From NCBI GenBank assembly GCA_027489245.1, contig JAIYAC010000008.1, positions 81,806 through 145,805 of the forward strand: a DNA stretch of 64,000 bases. Reading direction: 5' to 3'. The translations under genes and the position numbers were made by a program. The notes below the pieces were generated by a model. That model did not search any database, was not told the DNA's origin, and saw only the letters and a program-made list of their open reading frames with translations. Positions within the stretch are counted from its first letter, which is position 1, and each line of letters starts with the position of its first letter. Below are positions 17,661 through 27,373 of this stretch, piece by piece. The DNA is from Neisseriaceae bacterium. GTDB taxonomy: Bacteria > Pseudomonadota > Gammaproteobacteria > Burkholderiales > Chromobacteriaceae.

Positions 17661-17940
17661 TTGTGTATTACCTTTGAAAGTAAGTGTTGAACAAGACGTC
17701 TGGTTCACTACTCTCTCTCAAAAAAATTCCAGACAGAGAAAGCAGTGTAGATACTGTCAGTGCGCAAATTCTAGCACGAATAAAATTGTTGGGAAGGGGG
17801 TAAACGCTAATTTATTGCGGATATTTGCATTGTCGATGCTGCATCGCAACATATCTCTAACGCCAAGCCGCCTTGTTTCGATAAAAAATCTTCGTTTACG
17901 ATCACTTACCTTGCATCATTCATGCTACAGCACGATTACG

Positions 17941-19062
17941 CTAAGCCGCGATATGCCACCAACCAGACAGATAACCCTCGAACAACAAAGGCATCATACT
18001 GTCAGACAATCCGGCAGATTCTAGCTGCCGTGCATTAGCTAGCCTTTGCCAGGCGGCCAACTGTGCCGGTTCGCATTCCAACAGCTGTCCGTTGCAGTAC
18101 AGCATGTCATTAACATAAAGAATCTGGCTTTTCAAATCCAGAACAATGCCATGCTCTTTTGCCAGCTCTGCAAAAGCCTCTTCATCCAGTTCCTCTTCTG
18201 CCCCTTCATAAAATACGTGCGGCTTGGGTTCGGTCAGGTAGTGGCCCAGAAAGTCGGCCACCACTTTTTTATCCCAGCTGATCTGCTGCAGCATCTGGCT
18301 CACCTGCTCCACCATAGCATCGCTAATCTGTGCTGGCGCAGCCTGTTGTTGCAAATCCGGGTCGGCATAGCGGCCTTGCACGCAAATGCGGTCTTGCAGG
18401 TACACCAGAAACTCGGTGGCGATTTCCTGCGCCGAGGGGGCACGGAAACCGATCGAGTACGTCATGCCGGGTTCCAGCGCCACACCGTAGTGCGCGCACT
18501 TGGGGGGCAGGTACAGCATGTCGCCGTGCTCCAGGATGAACTCTTCTTCTACCTGAAAATCTTTCAGCACTTTGATCGGCGCATCTTCGATGAACGATTC
18601 GTCCTGTTGCGACGAAATCTGCCAGCGCTTGCGGCCGCCTACCTGCAACAAGAAAACATCATACGAGTCAAAATGCGGGCCGACCGTCCCGCCAGGCGGG
18701 GCGTAGCTGATCATCAGGTCATCCAGACGCGCATACGGCATGAAATCGAAACGCCACAAAATATCGGCAATATGCGGCAGGTGGTGATTGACGTTCTGCA
18801 CCAGGATGGTCCAGTCGGTTTCTGGCAGGCGGCGCAAGCGGCCGGCACGGAAAGGGCCGCGTTCCAGATGCCATTTGCCCTGCTTGTATTCGATCAGGCG
18901 CGATTCCACATCTTCATCAGCGGCCAGCTTGGCCAGCCAGGCGTAGTCCACGTGCTCGCCGACATCTTTCAGGGCACCGCGGATGAGCAAGGGCTTTTTA
19001 TGCCAGTACTCTTTTAAAAAGGTCTCGGCGGTCATGCCGCCCAGCAGTTCGATTGGTTTCAT
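17941..19062 (-). CDS. roxA: Cupin/JmjC ribosomal protein L16 arginine hydroxylase
   Basis: 373 residues of the YcfD/RoxA family. The Fe(II)/2-oxoglutarate site is visible as GPHFDSYDVFLLQVGGRKRW (HxD) and a distal His in PPKCAHYGV, with the DMLYLPP strand between. The C-terminal ~150 residues form the dimer and winged-helix region. It hydroxylates an arginine of ribosomal protein L16. It is divergent from slyD; the 280-bp AT-rich gap on its other side holds no gene. Confidence 0.92.
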   Translation of the reverse strand: MKPIELLGGMTAETFLKEYWHKKPLLIRGALKDVGEHVDYAWLAKLAADEDVESRLIEYKQGKWHLERGPFRAGRLRRLPETDWTILVQNVNHHLPHIADILWRFDFMPYARLDDLMISYAPPGGTVGPHFDSYDVFLLQVGGRKRWQISSQQDESFIEDAPIKVLKDFQVEEEFILEHGDMLYLPPKCAHYGVALEPGMTYSIGFRAPSAQEIATEFLVYLQDRICVQGRYADPDLQQQAAPAQISDAMVEQVSQMLQQISWDKKVVADFLGHYLTEPKPHVFYEGAEEELDEEAFAELAKEHGIVLDLKSQILYVNDMLYCNGQLLECEPAQLAAWQRLANARQLESAGLSDSMMPLLFEGYLSGWWHIAA

Positions 19063-19202
19063 GGCAGATTCTCGTTACGCATTCAGGCAATGGTTTACAA
19101 TACGGGGATATCTGTTTTGCGCCGGATTTTGCTGCAGCCCAAGGCTTGCCGGCCTGCGATGCATCAAGATTCCCTTTCTTTTCTCTACGACGGTACCGCC
19201 TC

Positions 19203-19682
19203 ATGCAAATCGTTAAAAACTCGGTCGTAACCATTCACTACGAAATGTACGACGCCGACAACACCCTGCTCGACAAAACTGAAGAGCCAATTGCTTACCT
19301 GCATGGCGGCTACGACGGCATTTTCCCGCTGGTGGAAGAAGCACTGCACGGCAAGGCTGTGGGTGAATCCATCACCGTAACCCTGACCCCGGACGATGCC
19401 TTTGGCGAGCCGGAAGAAGAGCTGGTGCGCGTAGAGCCGCTGGACGTACTGCCGGAAGAAGTGGAAGTCGGCATGATGTTCGAAGCAGACGACCCGGAAA
19501 CCGGCGACGTGATCCTGTTCCGCGTTACCGACGTCGCCGACGGCAAAGCCGTCCTGGATGGCAACCACCCACTGGCTGGCCTGACCATCCGCTTCCAGGC
19601 GACCGTGGCAGAAGTTCGCCCGGCCACCCCGGACGAAATCACCCACGGCCACGCCCACGGCGAGCACGGCCACCATCACTAA
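19203..19682 (+). CDS. slyD: FKBP-type peptidyl-prolyl isomerase SlyD
   Basis: 159 residues: a split FKBP domain with an inserted IF chaperone domain (VRVEPLDVLPEEVEVGMMFEA) and a short His-rich tail HGHAHGEHGHHH that would bind nickel or other metals. It is a cytoplasmic foldase and, in other bacteria, a nickel donor for hydrogenase or urease maturation. The tail is shorter than in E. coli and lacks cysteines. ATG 19203 gives the family start MQIVKNSVV. Confidence 0.93.
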   Translation: MQIVKNSVVTIHYEMYDADNTLLDKTEEPIAYLHGGYDGIFPLVEEALHGKAVGESITVTLTPDDAFGEPEEELVRVEPLDVLPEEVEVGMMFEADDPETGDVILFRVTDVADGKAVLDGNHPLAGLTIRFQATVAEVRPATPDEITHGHAHGEHGHHH

Positions 19683-19706
19683 GCCTTCCGCAGGCATACT
19701 GATGAC

Positions 19707-19732
19707 AAAACGGGGCGCCAGCCCCGTTTTTT
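19707..19732 (+). terminator. Terminator after slyD
   Basis: Stem AAAACGGGGC/GCCCCGTTTT with a GCCA loop and a T-run, between convergent slyD and the PAP2 gene. Confidence 0.8.
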
Positions 19733-19741
19733 GCGCCCACG

Positions 19742-20470
19742 CTACTTGGCAGGCGCAGCTTTAGCGCGCAGCACCGCCACGCACAACCCCAGCGTGAGCA
19801 GGTTATACAGCACATACGCCTCATTCGGCCTGCCCTGCCCCAGCTTCCACAGCGTTACCGCCACCAGCACCAGCGCCAGGGCTTTCACCGCCTGTAGCAG
19901 CAAGGCTATGGGTGCGGCACTTTTGCCTACCCGCCCGGCCAGATGGGCCAAGGCAAAGCCGCAAGCGGCACCAACCAGTACGTCCAGCGGCCAGTGCACC
20001 CCGATCGCCAGCCGCGACACACACACCAGTGAGGCCAACAATGCCAGGCCAAGCTGGGTAGGCAGCGAGCGGCGCGGCATCAGCACACCGGCCAGCACCC
20101 CAGCTGCAATGGCATGGCCGGAAGGAAACGAAGCGTTACCCGGCAGCACGTCCAGCAAGCGTACCGTGCCGGCCGGCAGTACCAGCGGCGGGCGCAGCAC
20201 GTCAAAGCCGGCTTTCAGCCAGATACTGGCCAGCACACCGGCCAGCCCCAGCGCCACCATGCGCGGTAATAAGGCAGGCTGCCGTGCGGCCAACAGCAGC
20301 AACATGCCGATGACCAGCGTCCACTCGCCCGCCATGCTCAGCAGCCGCCAGACCACGCCCGGCACCACGGCCAAAGCGTGATGCAGGGTAATGAATAGCG
20401 GCTGATTCACCCCGGCAAGCCACACCAGCAGCGCCAGTGCGGACAACAGCAGCACCATCAGGCGCGTCAT
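19742..20470 (-). CDS. PAP2 superfamily membrane phosphatase
   Basis: 242 residues with about six membrane segments. The three phosphatase motifs are visible: KAGFDVLRPP, the central PSGHA (SFPSGHAIAAG) and SRLAIGVHWPLDVLVG. It probably dephosphorylates a lipid pyrophosphate or phosphatidate at the inner membrane. Its start ATG 20470 overlaps the prmC stop (ATGA), so it is translated with prmC. Confidence 0.86.
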   Translation of the reverse strand: MTRLMVLLLSALALLVWLAGVNQPLFITLHHALAVVPGVVWRLLSMAGEWTLVIGMLLLLAARQPALLPRMVALGLAGVLASIWLKAGFDVLRPPLVLPAGTVRLLDVLPGNASFPSGHAIAAGVLAGVLMPRRSLPTQLGLALLASLVCVSRLAIGVHWPLDVLVGAACGFALAHLAGRVGKSAAPIALLLQAVKALALVLVAVTLWKLGQGRPNEAYVLYNLLTLGLCVAVLRAKAAPAK

Positions 20471-21282
20471 GCTTTGCACCCCAGCGTCACACGATCCAGC
20501 CCCGCCAGATCCGGCAGGGTGTCTACTTGCTGCAGGCCAGCCTGCTCGAACAATAATCGACAAGCCGGGCCTTGGTCGTAACCGTGCTCCACCATCAGCC
20601 AGCCGCCTGCGGCCAACCTGGCCGGGGCGGCGGCGGCAATGGCACGCAGGCAATCCAGGCCATCGTTACCATCGGTCAGCGCCATGCGCGGCTCGAAGCG
20701 CACATCGCCCTCGCCCAGGTGATGATCTGCGGCATCGATATACGGCGGGTTGCTGACGATCAGCTCGTACTGCGCATCCGCCGGTAGCGGGTCGAACCAG
20801 CTACCGTGATGAAAAACCACCGGGGCACCCAGCGCGGCAGCGTTGGTCGCGGCCATGGCCAAGGCATCCGGCGACAGGTCTACCGCCGCCACCTGCCAGG
20901 CGGAGGCCTCCAGCGCCAGCGTCACCGCGATGGCACCGCTGCCGGTGCCCAGGTCCACCACGCGGGCGGCAGCCTTGCGGCCAACCTTGCCCAGCGCGGC
21001 CTCTACCAGGTGCTCGGTTTCCGGGCGCGGTATCAGCACGGCCGGGCTCACGGCAAAGCGGCGGCCGTAAAACTCGCGCTCGCCCAGCAGGTAAGCCACC
21101 GGCTCGCCCGCCAGGCGGCGCTGGGCCAGCAGGCTGTACGCCTGCCAATGCTCATCAGGCAGTGGCTCGGGGCCAGCCGACACCATGGCGCTGTGGCTCA
21201 GGCCGCTAACGTGTGCCAGCAGCAGCCGCGCTTCCAGCCGTGGCAAGTCAAAATGGCGTAATGCGTCGTTTAGCGTAGGCAT
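20467..21282 (-). CDS. prmC: Release factor glutamine methyltransferase PrmC
   Basis: 271 residues. The AdoMet loop VVDLGTGSGAIAVTLA and the catalytic NPPY (LIVSNPPYIDAADHH) are diagnostic, with the family's N-terminal helical domain (LARLLLAHV-type). It methylates the GGQ glutamine of release factors 1 and 2. Here prmC is not next to prfA; it starts 3 bp downstream of the mgtE stop and overlaps the PAP2 gene. Confidence 0.94.
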   Translation of the reverse strand: MPTLNDALRHFDLPRLEARLLLAHVSGLSHSAMVSAGPEPLPDEHWQAYSLLAQRRLAGEPVAYLLGEREFYGRRFAVSPAVLIPRPETEHLVEAALGKVGRKAAARVVDLGTGSGAIAVTLALEASAWQVAAVDLSPDALAMAATNAAALGAPVVFHHGSWFDPLPADAQYELIVSNPPYIDAADHHLGEGDVRFEPRMALTDGNDGLDCLRAIAAAAPARLAAGGWLMVEHGYDQGPACRLLFEQAGLQQVDTLPDLAGLDRVTLGCKA

Positions 21283-21285
21283 GGT

Positions 21286-22728
21286 TTACAGCAAGAACAG
21301 GCTGGCGAGGCCCAGGAAAATGAAGAAACCGCCAGAGTCGGTACACGCGGTAATCAGCACGCTGCTGCCTACGGCCGGGTCTTTGCCGAAGCGTTCCATC
21401 ATGGTAGGAATCAGCACCCCCATGGACGCGGCCAACATCAGGTTCAGAGTGGTCGCGGCCAACATCACCAGGCCCAGCGCGAAGTTGCCGTACAGCATCC
21501 AGGCCAGTACGCCCAGCGCGCCGCCCCATACCACACCGTTAATCACCGATACGCCCAGCTCTTTGCGCCACAGGCGGTTAGCCTGCCCCGGCTGCAGCTG
21601 GCCCATGGCCAGTGCGCGCACGATCATGGTGATGGTCTGGTTGCCAGAGTTGCCGCCAATACCGGCCACGATCGGCATCAGCGCCGCCAGTGCCACCAGC
21701 TTTTCGATACTGCCTTCAAAGGCACCAATCACCCGGCTGGCCACAAAGGCGGTACACAGGTTGATGGCCAGCCAGGCCCAGCGGTTTTTGACCGAGTCGA
21801 TCACCGGGGCAAACAGGTCTTCCTCTTCTTTCAGGCCGGCCAGGTTCAGCGCCTCGGTTTCCGACTCTTCGCGGATCAGATCCACCATCTCGTCCACCGT
21901 CAGGCGGCCAATCAGCACGCCGTGCTCGTCCAGCACCGGGGCGGTGACCAGGTCATAGCGCTCGAAAGCCAGCGCGGCGTCGGCGGCGTCTTCTTCCGGG
22001 CGGAAGCTCACCACCTCGGTGGCCATCACTTCTTCTACCAGCGCGTCGGTGTCGGACACCAGCAGCTTGCGCACCGGCAGCACGCCCTTGAGCACGCCCT
22101 CTTCGTCGGTCACAAAAATCTTGTCGGTCTGGCTGGGTAGCTCGTCAAAGCGGCGAAGGTAGCGCAGCACCACCTCGCAGCTCACGTCGGCGCGAATCTT
22201 CACCAGGTCGAAGTCCATCAGGGCCCCCACCTGGTGCGCCTCGTACGACAACACCGACTGCAGCTGCTGGCGCTCTTCTTCGTCCAGGCCGCCCATCACC
22301 TCGTACACCACCTGGCGCGGCAGGTCGGCGGCCAGGTCGGCCAGCTCGTCGGCGTCCAGCTGCTCGGCAGCGGCCACCAGCTCGTGCTGCTCCATCGATT
22401 CGATCAGCGATTCGCGGACGGCGTCAGACACCTCCAGCAGGATGTCGCCTTCGTCATCGCTATCCACCAGGTTCCACACCAGCAGGCGGTCTTCCAGTGG
22501 CAGAGCTTCCAGAATGTAGGCGATATCCGCCGGGTGCAGCGCTTCGAGCTTGTGCTCCAGCTCGGCCAGGTTTTGTTTGTGAACGAGCGACTCCACCAGG
22601 TCATGCCGTGGCATGTCCTGGCGGTGTACAAGGTCCTCTACCAGGCGATGGCGCTCGATAAGGCGCTGCACCTGGGTGAGGCTGTCCTGCAGACGATCGG
22701 TGGGTTGTTTCTTGTCGACAACCGTCAT
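21286..22728 (-). CDS. mgtE: Magnesium transporter MgtE
   Basis: 480 residues: N-terminal helical superhelix (~30-150), two CBS domains (~155-275) that sense cytosolic Mg, a connecting helix and a five-helix membrane part with GIGGNSGNQTITMIVRALA, the pore-lining signature. The start ATG 22728 is preceded by AAGGAGACG. Upstream 22729-23006 shows a small GC hairpin but no recognisable magnesium riboswitch. It forms a probable unit with prmC and the PAP2 gene. Confidence 0.94.
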   Translation of the reverse strand: MTVVDKKQPTDRLQDSLTQVQRLIERHRLVEDLVHRQDMPRHDLVESLVHKQNLAELEHKLEALHPADIAYILEALPLEDRLLVWNLVDSDDEGDILLEVSDAVRESLIESMEQHELVAAAEQLDADELADLAADLPRQVVYEVMGGLDEEERQQLQSVLSYEAHQVGALMDFDLVKIRADVSCEVVLRYLRRFDELPSQTDKIFVTDEEGVLKGVLPVRKLLVSDTDALVEEVMATEVVSFRPEEDAADAALAFERYDLVTAPVLDEHGVLIGRLTVDEMVDLIREESETEALNLAGLKEEEDLFAPVIDSVKNRWAWLAINLCTAFVASRVIGAFEGSIEKLVALAALMPIVAGIGGNSGNQTITMIVRALAMGQLQPGQANRLWRKELGVSVINGVVWGGALGVLAWMLYGNFALGLVMLAATTLNLMLAASMGVLIPTMMERFGKDPAVGSSVLITACTDSGGFFIFLGLASLFLL

Positions 22729-23006
22729 GCACGTCTCCTTCCGCCTTTGGCGGGAATGACGCTGCATCCGGCAAAAAGGCGGGGCTAGTAGTGAGCCGTA
22801 ATGGCTAAATCAGATGAGTAATAACTGGGTAAGTCCATGAGTTACACCGCGCTCCTGCGCAGCTATCACGAAAGAGGCGAAATTGTAGCATGCGAAGCGG
22901 CACGCAACCAGCGCAGGCGGGCGCGAAAACCCGGCGATAAATCTGAGTTTTCTTATAAAAAACCAGCCCTATTTGCTATACATCCTAAACAAAAGGGAGG
23001 GTTACC

Positions 23007-25868
23007 ATGCACGATTCCACGCTCACCGTATTACGCGATGCCCTGCACCAGACCGGGCTGGATAGCAACCGGGAAATCCAGGACATCGTAGGCCTGCTGG
23101 GTGCCATGCATGTCAACCTGGCCATGGCCGAGTTTTCACCCGATGGCACCTTTCTGGACGCCAACCCCAAGTTTCTGGCCATGTTCGGCTACAGCCGGGA
23201 GCAGCTGCTAGGCCAGCACCACCACCGCATCTGGACCGACGAAGACGTCGAAGCCGGCAAATACGACGCGCTATGGCACCGGCTGTGCCAGGGCGAGCCG
23301 GTATCGGGCGAATACCGCCGCCGGCGCCAGGACGGCAGCAGCGTGTATATCCAGGCACATTACAACCCCCTGTGCGACCAGAACGGCCACCCCTACAAGC
23401 TGGTGAAGTTTGCCACCGACATCTCCGACACCAAACTGCGGCTACACGAAGACTTTGGCAAGCTGCAGGCACTGAACCGCACCCAGGCCATTATCGAATT
23501 CGCACCAGACGGCACCGTCATCACCGCCAACGATAACTTCCTGCAGCTGATGGGCTATACGCTGGACGGCATTCGCGGCCAACACCACCGCATTTTCTGC
23601 CCGGCCAGCGAAACCGGTAGCCCCGACTATCAGGTTTTCTGGGAAAAACTGCGCAACGGCGAACAGCACCACGGCGAGTTCATGCGCCTGACCAGCAAAG
23701 GCCAGGCAGTGTGGCTGCACGCGGTGTACAGCCCGCTGTACGCCCCCGATGGCCGGCTGTGCAAAATCGTGAAATTTGCCAGCGACGTTACCGCAGTAAA
23801 ACGCAAATCACTGGAAGACGATGGCAAGGTGGCGGCCATTTCGCGCTCGCAAGGCGTCATCGAGTTCGATATGGGCGGCCACGTACTGAGCGCCAACGAC
23901 AACTTCCTGCAGCTGATGGGCTACACCCTGGACGAGATCCACGGCGAGCACCACCGCATGTTTGTCGATCGCGACGAAGCCGGCAGCGCTGCCTACCGCA
24001 GCTTCTGGCAAAAGCTGGGGCGCGGCGAGTTCGACCGCGGCGAGTACCTGCGCTTTGGCAAAGATGGCCGCCGCGTATGGATACAGGCCAGCTACAACCC
24101 CATTCTGGACCTGGAAGGCCAGCCGGTAAAAGTAGTGAAGTACTGCACCGACATTACCGCCAGCAAGCTGGCCAGCATCGAAAACGCGGCACGCATGAGC
24201 GCCGTGAGCAATAGCAGCTGCCTGCTGGAGCTGGACCGCCTGGGCAATGTGCTGGACGGCAACGCGCTGATGGAGCAAGCGCTGGGCTACAGCCTGGCGC
24301 AGCTGCGCGGCCTGCCGCAAAGCCGGCTGATGTTCGAAGAAGACATCGACAGCCCCGCCAGCCAGGCGCAGTGGCAACAGCTGCGCAATGGCCAGCCGGT
24401 AGCCTGCGAGCTGCGCCGCCGTGCGCTGGACGGGCGGGAGGTCTGGCTGGGCAGCATGCTCAGCCCGGTAATCGGGCTGGATGGCCTGCTCAGCAAAGTG
24501 GTGATGATTGCCCGCGACATCACCGCGGCCAAACTGGCCCAGCTGGACGCCGGCGGCAAGCTGGACGCCATCGACCGTGCCCAGGCGGTGATCGAGTTCG
24601 ACCTCAGCGGCAAGGTACTGCACGCCAACGCCAACTTCCTGAACCTGATGGGCTACCGCCTGGAACAGATCCAGGGCGTGCATCACCGCATTTTTGTCGA
24701 CCCGCAGTACGCAGCCACCGCTGAATACCTCAGCTTCTGGGAGCGGCTGTCACGCGGCGAATACTTTGCCGGCGAGTACAAACGTATCGGCTGCGGCGGC
24801 AAGGAAGTCTGGATACAAGCCACCTACAACCCCATTTTCGACCCGCGCGGCCAACCTGTAAAAGTGGTGAAATTCGCCTCGGACGTTACCCAGGCCAAGC
24901 TGCATACCGCCGAGTACGAAGCCAAAGTCTCGGCCATCGAGCTGGGGCAAGCGGTGATCGAATTTGACCTGGCCGGCAACGTGCTGCGTGCCAACCGCAA
25001 CTTCCTGGCCGCCATGGGCTACACCCAGCGCGAGATCCAGGGCCAGCACCACAGTATTTTCTGTACCGCAGAGTACACGCACAGCAAGACCTATCGCGAT
25101 TTCTGGCTGCGCCTGGGCGAGGGCCAGTTTGTCAGCGGGCGCTTCCACCGCGTGGGCAAGTTTGGCCGCGACGTGTGGATACAAGCCAGCTACAACCCCA
25201 TCCGCGACTTGAACGGCACCGTGGTGAAGATCATCAAGTACGCACATGATGTGACCAACGAGGTGAAGCTGGAGCAGCAGATTCTGAGCAAGTCCACACA
25301 AATGAGCGGCAACCTGCACAGCCTGATCGGCAGCATCGACATTATTGCGGCCAACGCCAGCGTGGCGTCCGACCTGGCGCGCGAGTCCACCCGCAACGCC
25401 GAACACGGTTTTGGCGCGCTGCGCCAGGCCATTACCGCCATCAGCCAGAGCCAGCACAGCGCGCAGAAAGTGGCCGAAGTGGTACGCGTGATCAGCGATA
25501 TTGCCAGCCAGACCAACCTGCTGGCGTTCAACGCCGCCATCGAGGCCGCCCGCGCCGGGCACCATGGCGTGGGCTTCTCGGTGGTCGCCGCCGAAGTACG
25601 CAAACTGGCCGAGCGCTGTGCACAAGCGGCCAAGGAAATTACCCAGCTGATCGACGAATCGGTCCGCCATGTGAGTAGCGGTGCCGACATCAGCCAGCAA
25701 GCGGCGCAAAGCTTCGAGGGCATAATGGGCTGCGTGGAACGTACGGCGCAGAGTGTGGAGAAAATCGTGCAAGGCACTGAGCAACAAAGCGGCGTCACCG
25801 GGGAAGTACAGCAGCTGCTGGCCGCGCTGACCAATGTGGCGCGCAATAGCGAAGAAGACGCCCGATGA
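23007..25868 (+). CDS. Soluble chemoreceptor with six tandem PAS domains
   Basis: 953 residues without membrane segments. Six PAS/PAC units of about 120 residues run from residue ~30 to ~760 (signatures such as FSPDGTFLDANPKFLAMFGY, IEFDLSGKVLHANANFL and IEFDLAGNVLRANRNFL). A compact methyl-accepting signalling domain follows, with the hairpin tip SQTNLLAFNAAIEAARAG. PAS4 is the most divergent. The signalling domain is short, without clear methylation helices. PAS units of this type often bind haem, flavin or small ligands; none can be assigned. GGGAGGG precedes ATG 23007. The gene is coupled to the triple-CheW gene. Confidence 0.88.
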   Translation: MHDSTLTVLRDALHQTGLDSNREIQDIVGLLGAMHVNLAMAEFSPDGTFLDANPKFLAMFGYSREQLLGQHHHRIWTDEDVEAGKYDALWHRLCQGEPVSGEYRRRRQDGSSVYIQAHYNPLCDQNGHPYKLVKFATDISDTKLRLHEDFGKLQALNRTQAIIEFAPDGTVITANDNFLQLMGYTLDGIRGQHHRIFCPASETGSPDYQVFWEKLRNGEQHHGEFMRLTSKGQAVWLHAVYSPLYAPDGRLCKIVKFASDVTAVKRKSLEDDGKVAAISRSQGVIEFDMGGHVLSANDNFLQLMGYTLDEIHGEHHRMFVDRDEAGSAAYRSFWQKLGRGEFDRGEYLRFGKDGRRVWIQASYNPILDLEGQPVKVVKYCTDITASKLASIENAARMSAVSNSSCLLELDRLGNVLDGNALMEQALGYSLAQLRGLPQSRLMFEEDIDSPASQAQWQQLRNGQPVACELRRRALDGREVWLGSMLSPVIGLDGLLSKVVMIARDITAAKLAQLDAGGKLDAIDRAQAVIEFDLSGKVLHANANFLNLMGYRLEQIQGVHHRIFVDPQYAATAEYLSFWERLSRGEYFAGEYKRIGCGGKEVWIQATYNPIFDPRGQPVKVVKFASDVTQAKLHTAEYEAKVSAIELGQAVIEFDLAGNVLRANRNFLAAMGYTQREIQGQHHSIFCTAEYTHSKTYRDFWLRLGEGQFVSGRFHRVGKFGRDVWIQASYNPIRDLNGTVVKIIKYAHDVTNEVKLEQQILSKSTQMSGNLHSLIGSIDIIAANASVASDLARESTRNAEHGFGALRQAITAISQSQHSAQKVAEVVRVISDIASQTNLLAFNAAIEAARAGHHGVGFSVVAAEVRKLAERCAQAAKEITQLIDESVRHVSSGADISQQAAQSFEGIMGCVERTAQSVEKIVQGTEQQSGVTGEVQQLLAALTNVARNSEEDAR

Positions 25869-27370
25869 GCGCGCGCTTCGGCCTGTTTCGCCTGGACGGC
25901 AACCACCTGGCACTGCCCATCGAGGCGCTGCGCGAGGCGGTGCCCACCACCACGCTGGCCCTGCTGCCCGGCTGCCCGCCCTATGTACTGGGCAGCATGG
26001 ACCTGCGCGGCCAACGTTTGCCGGTAGCCGACCTGCGCCTGCTGTCTGGCGCGGCAGGCGATGGCCCCCTACCCGCGTGCGTCGTCGTGGTACAGCACCA
26101 GGACAAGCTATTGGGCGTACTGGCCGACGACGTGGAAGGCGTGCAAGAGGCCGAGCCACAATGCATGCGTGGCGACAACGGCGGCATTCTGGACGGCAGC
26201 CTGCCCGCCGTGGCGGGTGGCATCAGCGCCACCTTGCTGAACCCGGCGGCGCTGCTGGGCTACCCGGGCATCCCCTCCGCCCGCGTGGCACCCGACACGG
26301 CCCCCGGAGCCAGCGATGACAGCAGCAGCGAGCCCGACCACGTGATGCTGATGCAGTGTGGCAGCGTGCCGCTGGCCATGCCGTGCAGCCATATCCACAC
26401 GATCATCCTGAACCCGCACATCACCCAGAACGCCATGAGCAGCGGCTACTGCATGGGCACCATCCAGTACGCGGGCCAACAGGTGGCTGCCGTCAGCCTG
26501 CTGGCAGCCTGCAGTATCCCGCTGAACCCCAAGCCGGCCCTGACACAGGCATTCGTTATCCGCTACGCCCAAGGCTATGTGGCCTTTATGGTGGAGCACA
26601 TCATCGACGTGGTACAACGCACCGGCCACACCCTGCTGCCGCTGCCCGCCCAGTCACTGCTGCGGCCAGACCACTTCATGGGGGCGATTCCGGCCAGTGA
26701 AACACCCGCTGATTCGGTGGGCCACCATGCCTCGGCCAGCGGCCACTATCTGCTGCTGGATGGCGACATCCTGAAAAACCGCCCTGACCTGATCTGCCTG
26801 GCCGCCATGAACACCCCGCACGACGCCCAGGCCGGTAATGGCAGCCCTGCCCAGCCTGGCAGCACCGCCCGCCAGCAGGGCGAACGCTGCCAGCTGCTCA
26901 CTTACGATTTGGGTTTTGAGGTGGCCACGCCGGTTAGCCAGATTATCGATATCGTCCCTTGGCAAGCCGAGCGCGCCGTGTTTGGCCTGGAGTGCGAGCA
27001 CGCCGGCCTGCTGATTGCCCGCGGGCGTACCCTGCCGCTGTACTGCCTGAGCAGTACGCTGGGCATTCCGCTCGCCCCGGTACGCGACACGGCCAGCGTG
27101 CTGGTGGTGGAAACACGCTACGGCGTAGTCGGCTTTGCCGTACCCGGCCTGATTACCATCGATGAAGCCTGGCAAGAACGGCTGGATAACGCCGAGGTGG
27201 CTGCGCCGCCGCCGCACATCCGCCACAGTAATCAGGCGGCGAGCTGGCGCCACATCCTGGTGGGGCAAGGCAAGCAAGAGCGGCTGTTAAGCATGCTGGA
27301 TCTGGTGGCCCTGGCAGAAAGCAAACTGGCTCCGCAAGCGGAGCCAGTAGAAACGCCATCAATCAGATGA
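25865..27370 (+). CDS. Triple CheW-domain adaptor protein
   Basis: 501 residues with three consecutive CheW-like folds, at about 5-150, 165-310 and 335-490. Each shows the CheW pattern of an N-terminal FRLDGNHLALPIEALREAV-type strand and a GSMDLRGQRLPVADLR-type core; the second and third are degenerate. There is no receiver domain, so it is not CheV. The start overlaps the receptor gene stop by 4 bp (ATGA). It probably links the six-PAS receptor to a CheA kinase encoded elsewhere, or competes with other CheW proteins. No cheA lies in the window. Confidence 0.78.
   Translation: MSARFGLFRLDGNHLALPIEALREAVPTTTLALLPGCPPYVLGSMDLRGQRLPVADLRLLSGAAGDGPLPACVVVVQHQDKLLGVLADDVEGVQEAEPQCMRGDNGGILDGSLPAVAGGISATLLNPAALLGYPGIPSARVAPDTAPGASDDSSSEPDHVMLMQCGSVPLAMPCSHIHTIILNPHITQNAMSSGYCMGTIQYAGQQVAAVSLLAACSIPLNPKPALTQAFVIRYAQGYVAFMVEHIIDVVQRTGHTLLPLPAQSLLRPDHFMGAIPASETPADSVGHHASASGHYLLLDGDILKNRPDLICLAAMNTPHDAQAGNGSPAQPGSTARQQGERCQLLTYDLGFEVATPVSQIIDIVPWQAERAVFGLECEHAGLLIARGRTLPLYCLSSTLGIPLAPVRDTASVLVVETRYGVVGFAVPGLITIDEAWQERLDNAEVAAPPPHIRHSNQAASWRHILVGQGKQERLLSMLDLVALAESKLAPQAEPVETPSIR
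27325..27348 (+). terminator. Hairpin within the 3' end of the CheW gene
   Basis: An 11-bp perfect stem ACTGGCTCCGC/GCGGAGCCAGT with a 2-base loop inside the last codons; no T-run. The convergent mtgA gene ends 4 bp after the CheW stop, so any terminator must lie in coding DNA. Confidence 0.4.
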
Positions 27371-27373
27371 ACC

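Noticed and set aside
22729..23006. Possible magnesium riboswitch upstream of mgtE
   Set aside because: Only a small CCGCC/GGCGG hairpin is seen; none of the conserved elements of known Mg-sensing leaders are recognisable.
23007..25300. Long repeated DNA blocks
   Set aside because: They are explained by the six homologous PAS domains of one gene, not by a mobile or tandem DNA repeat.
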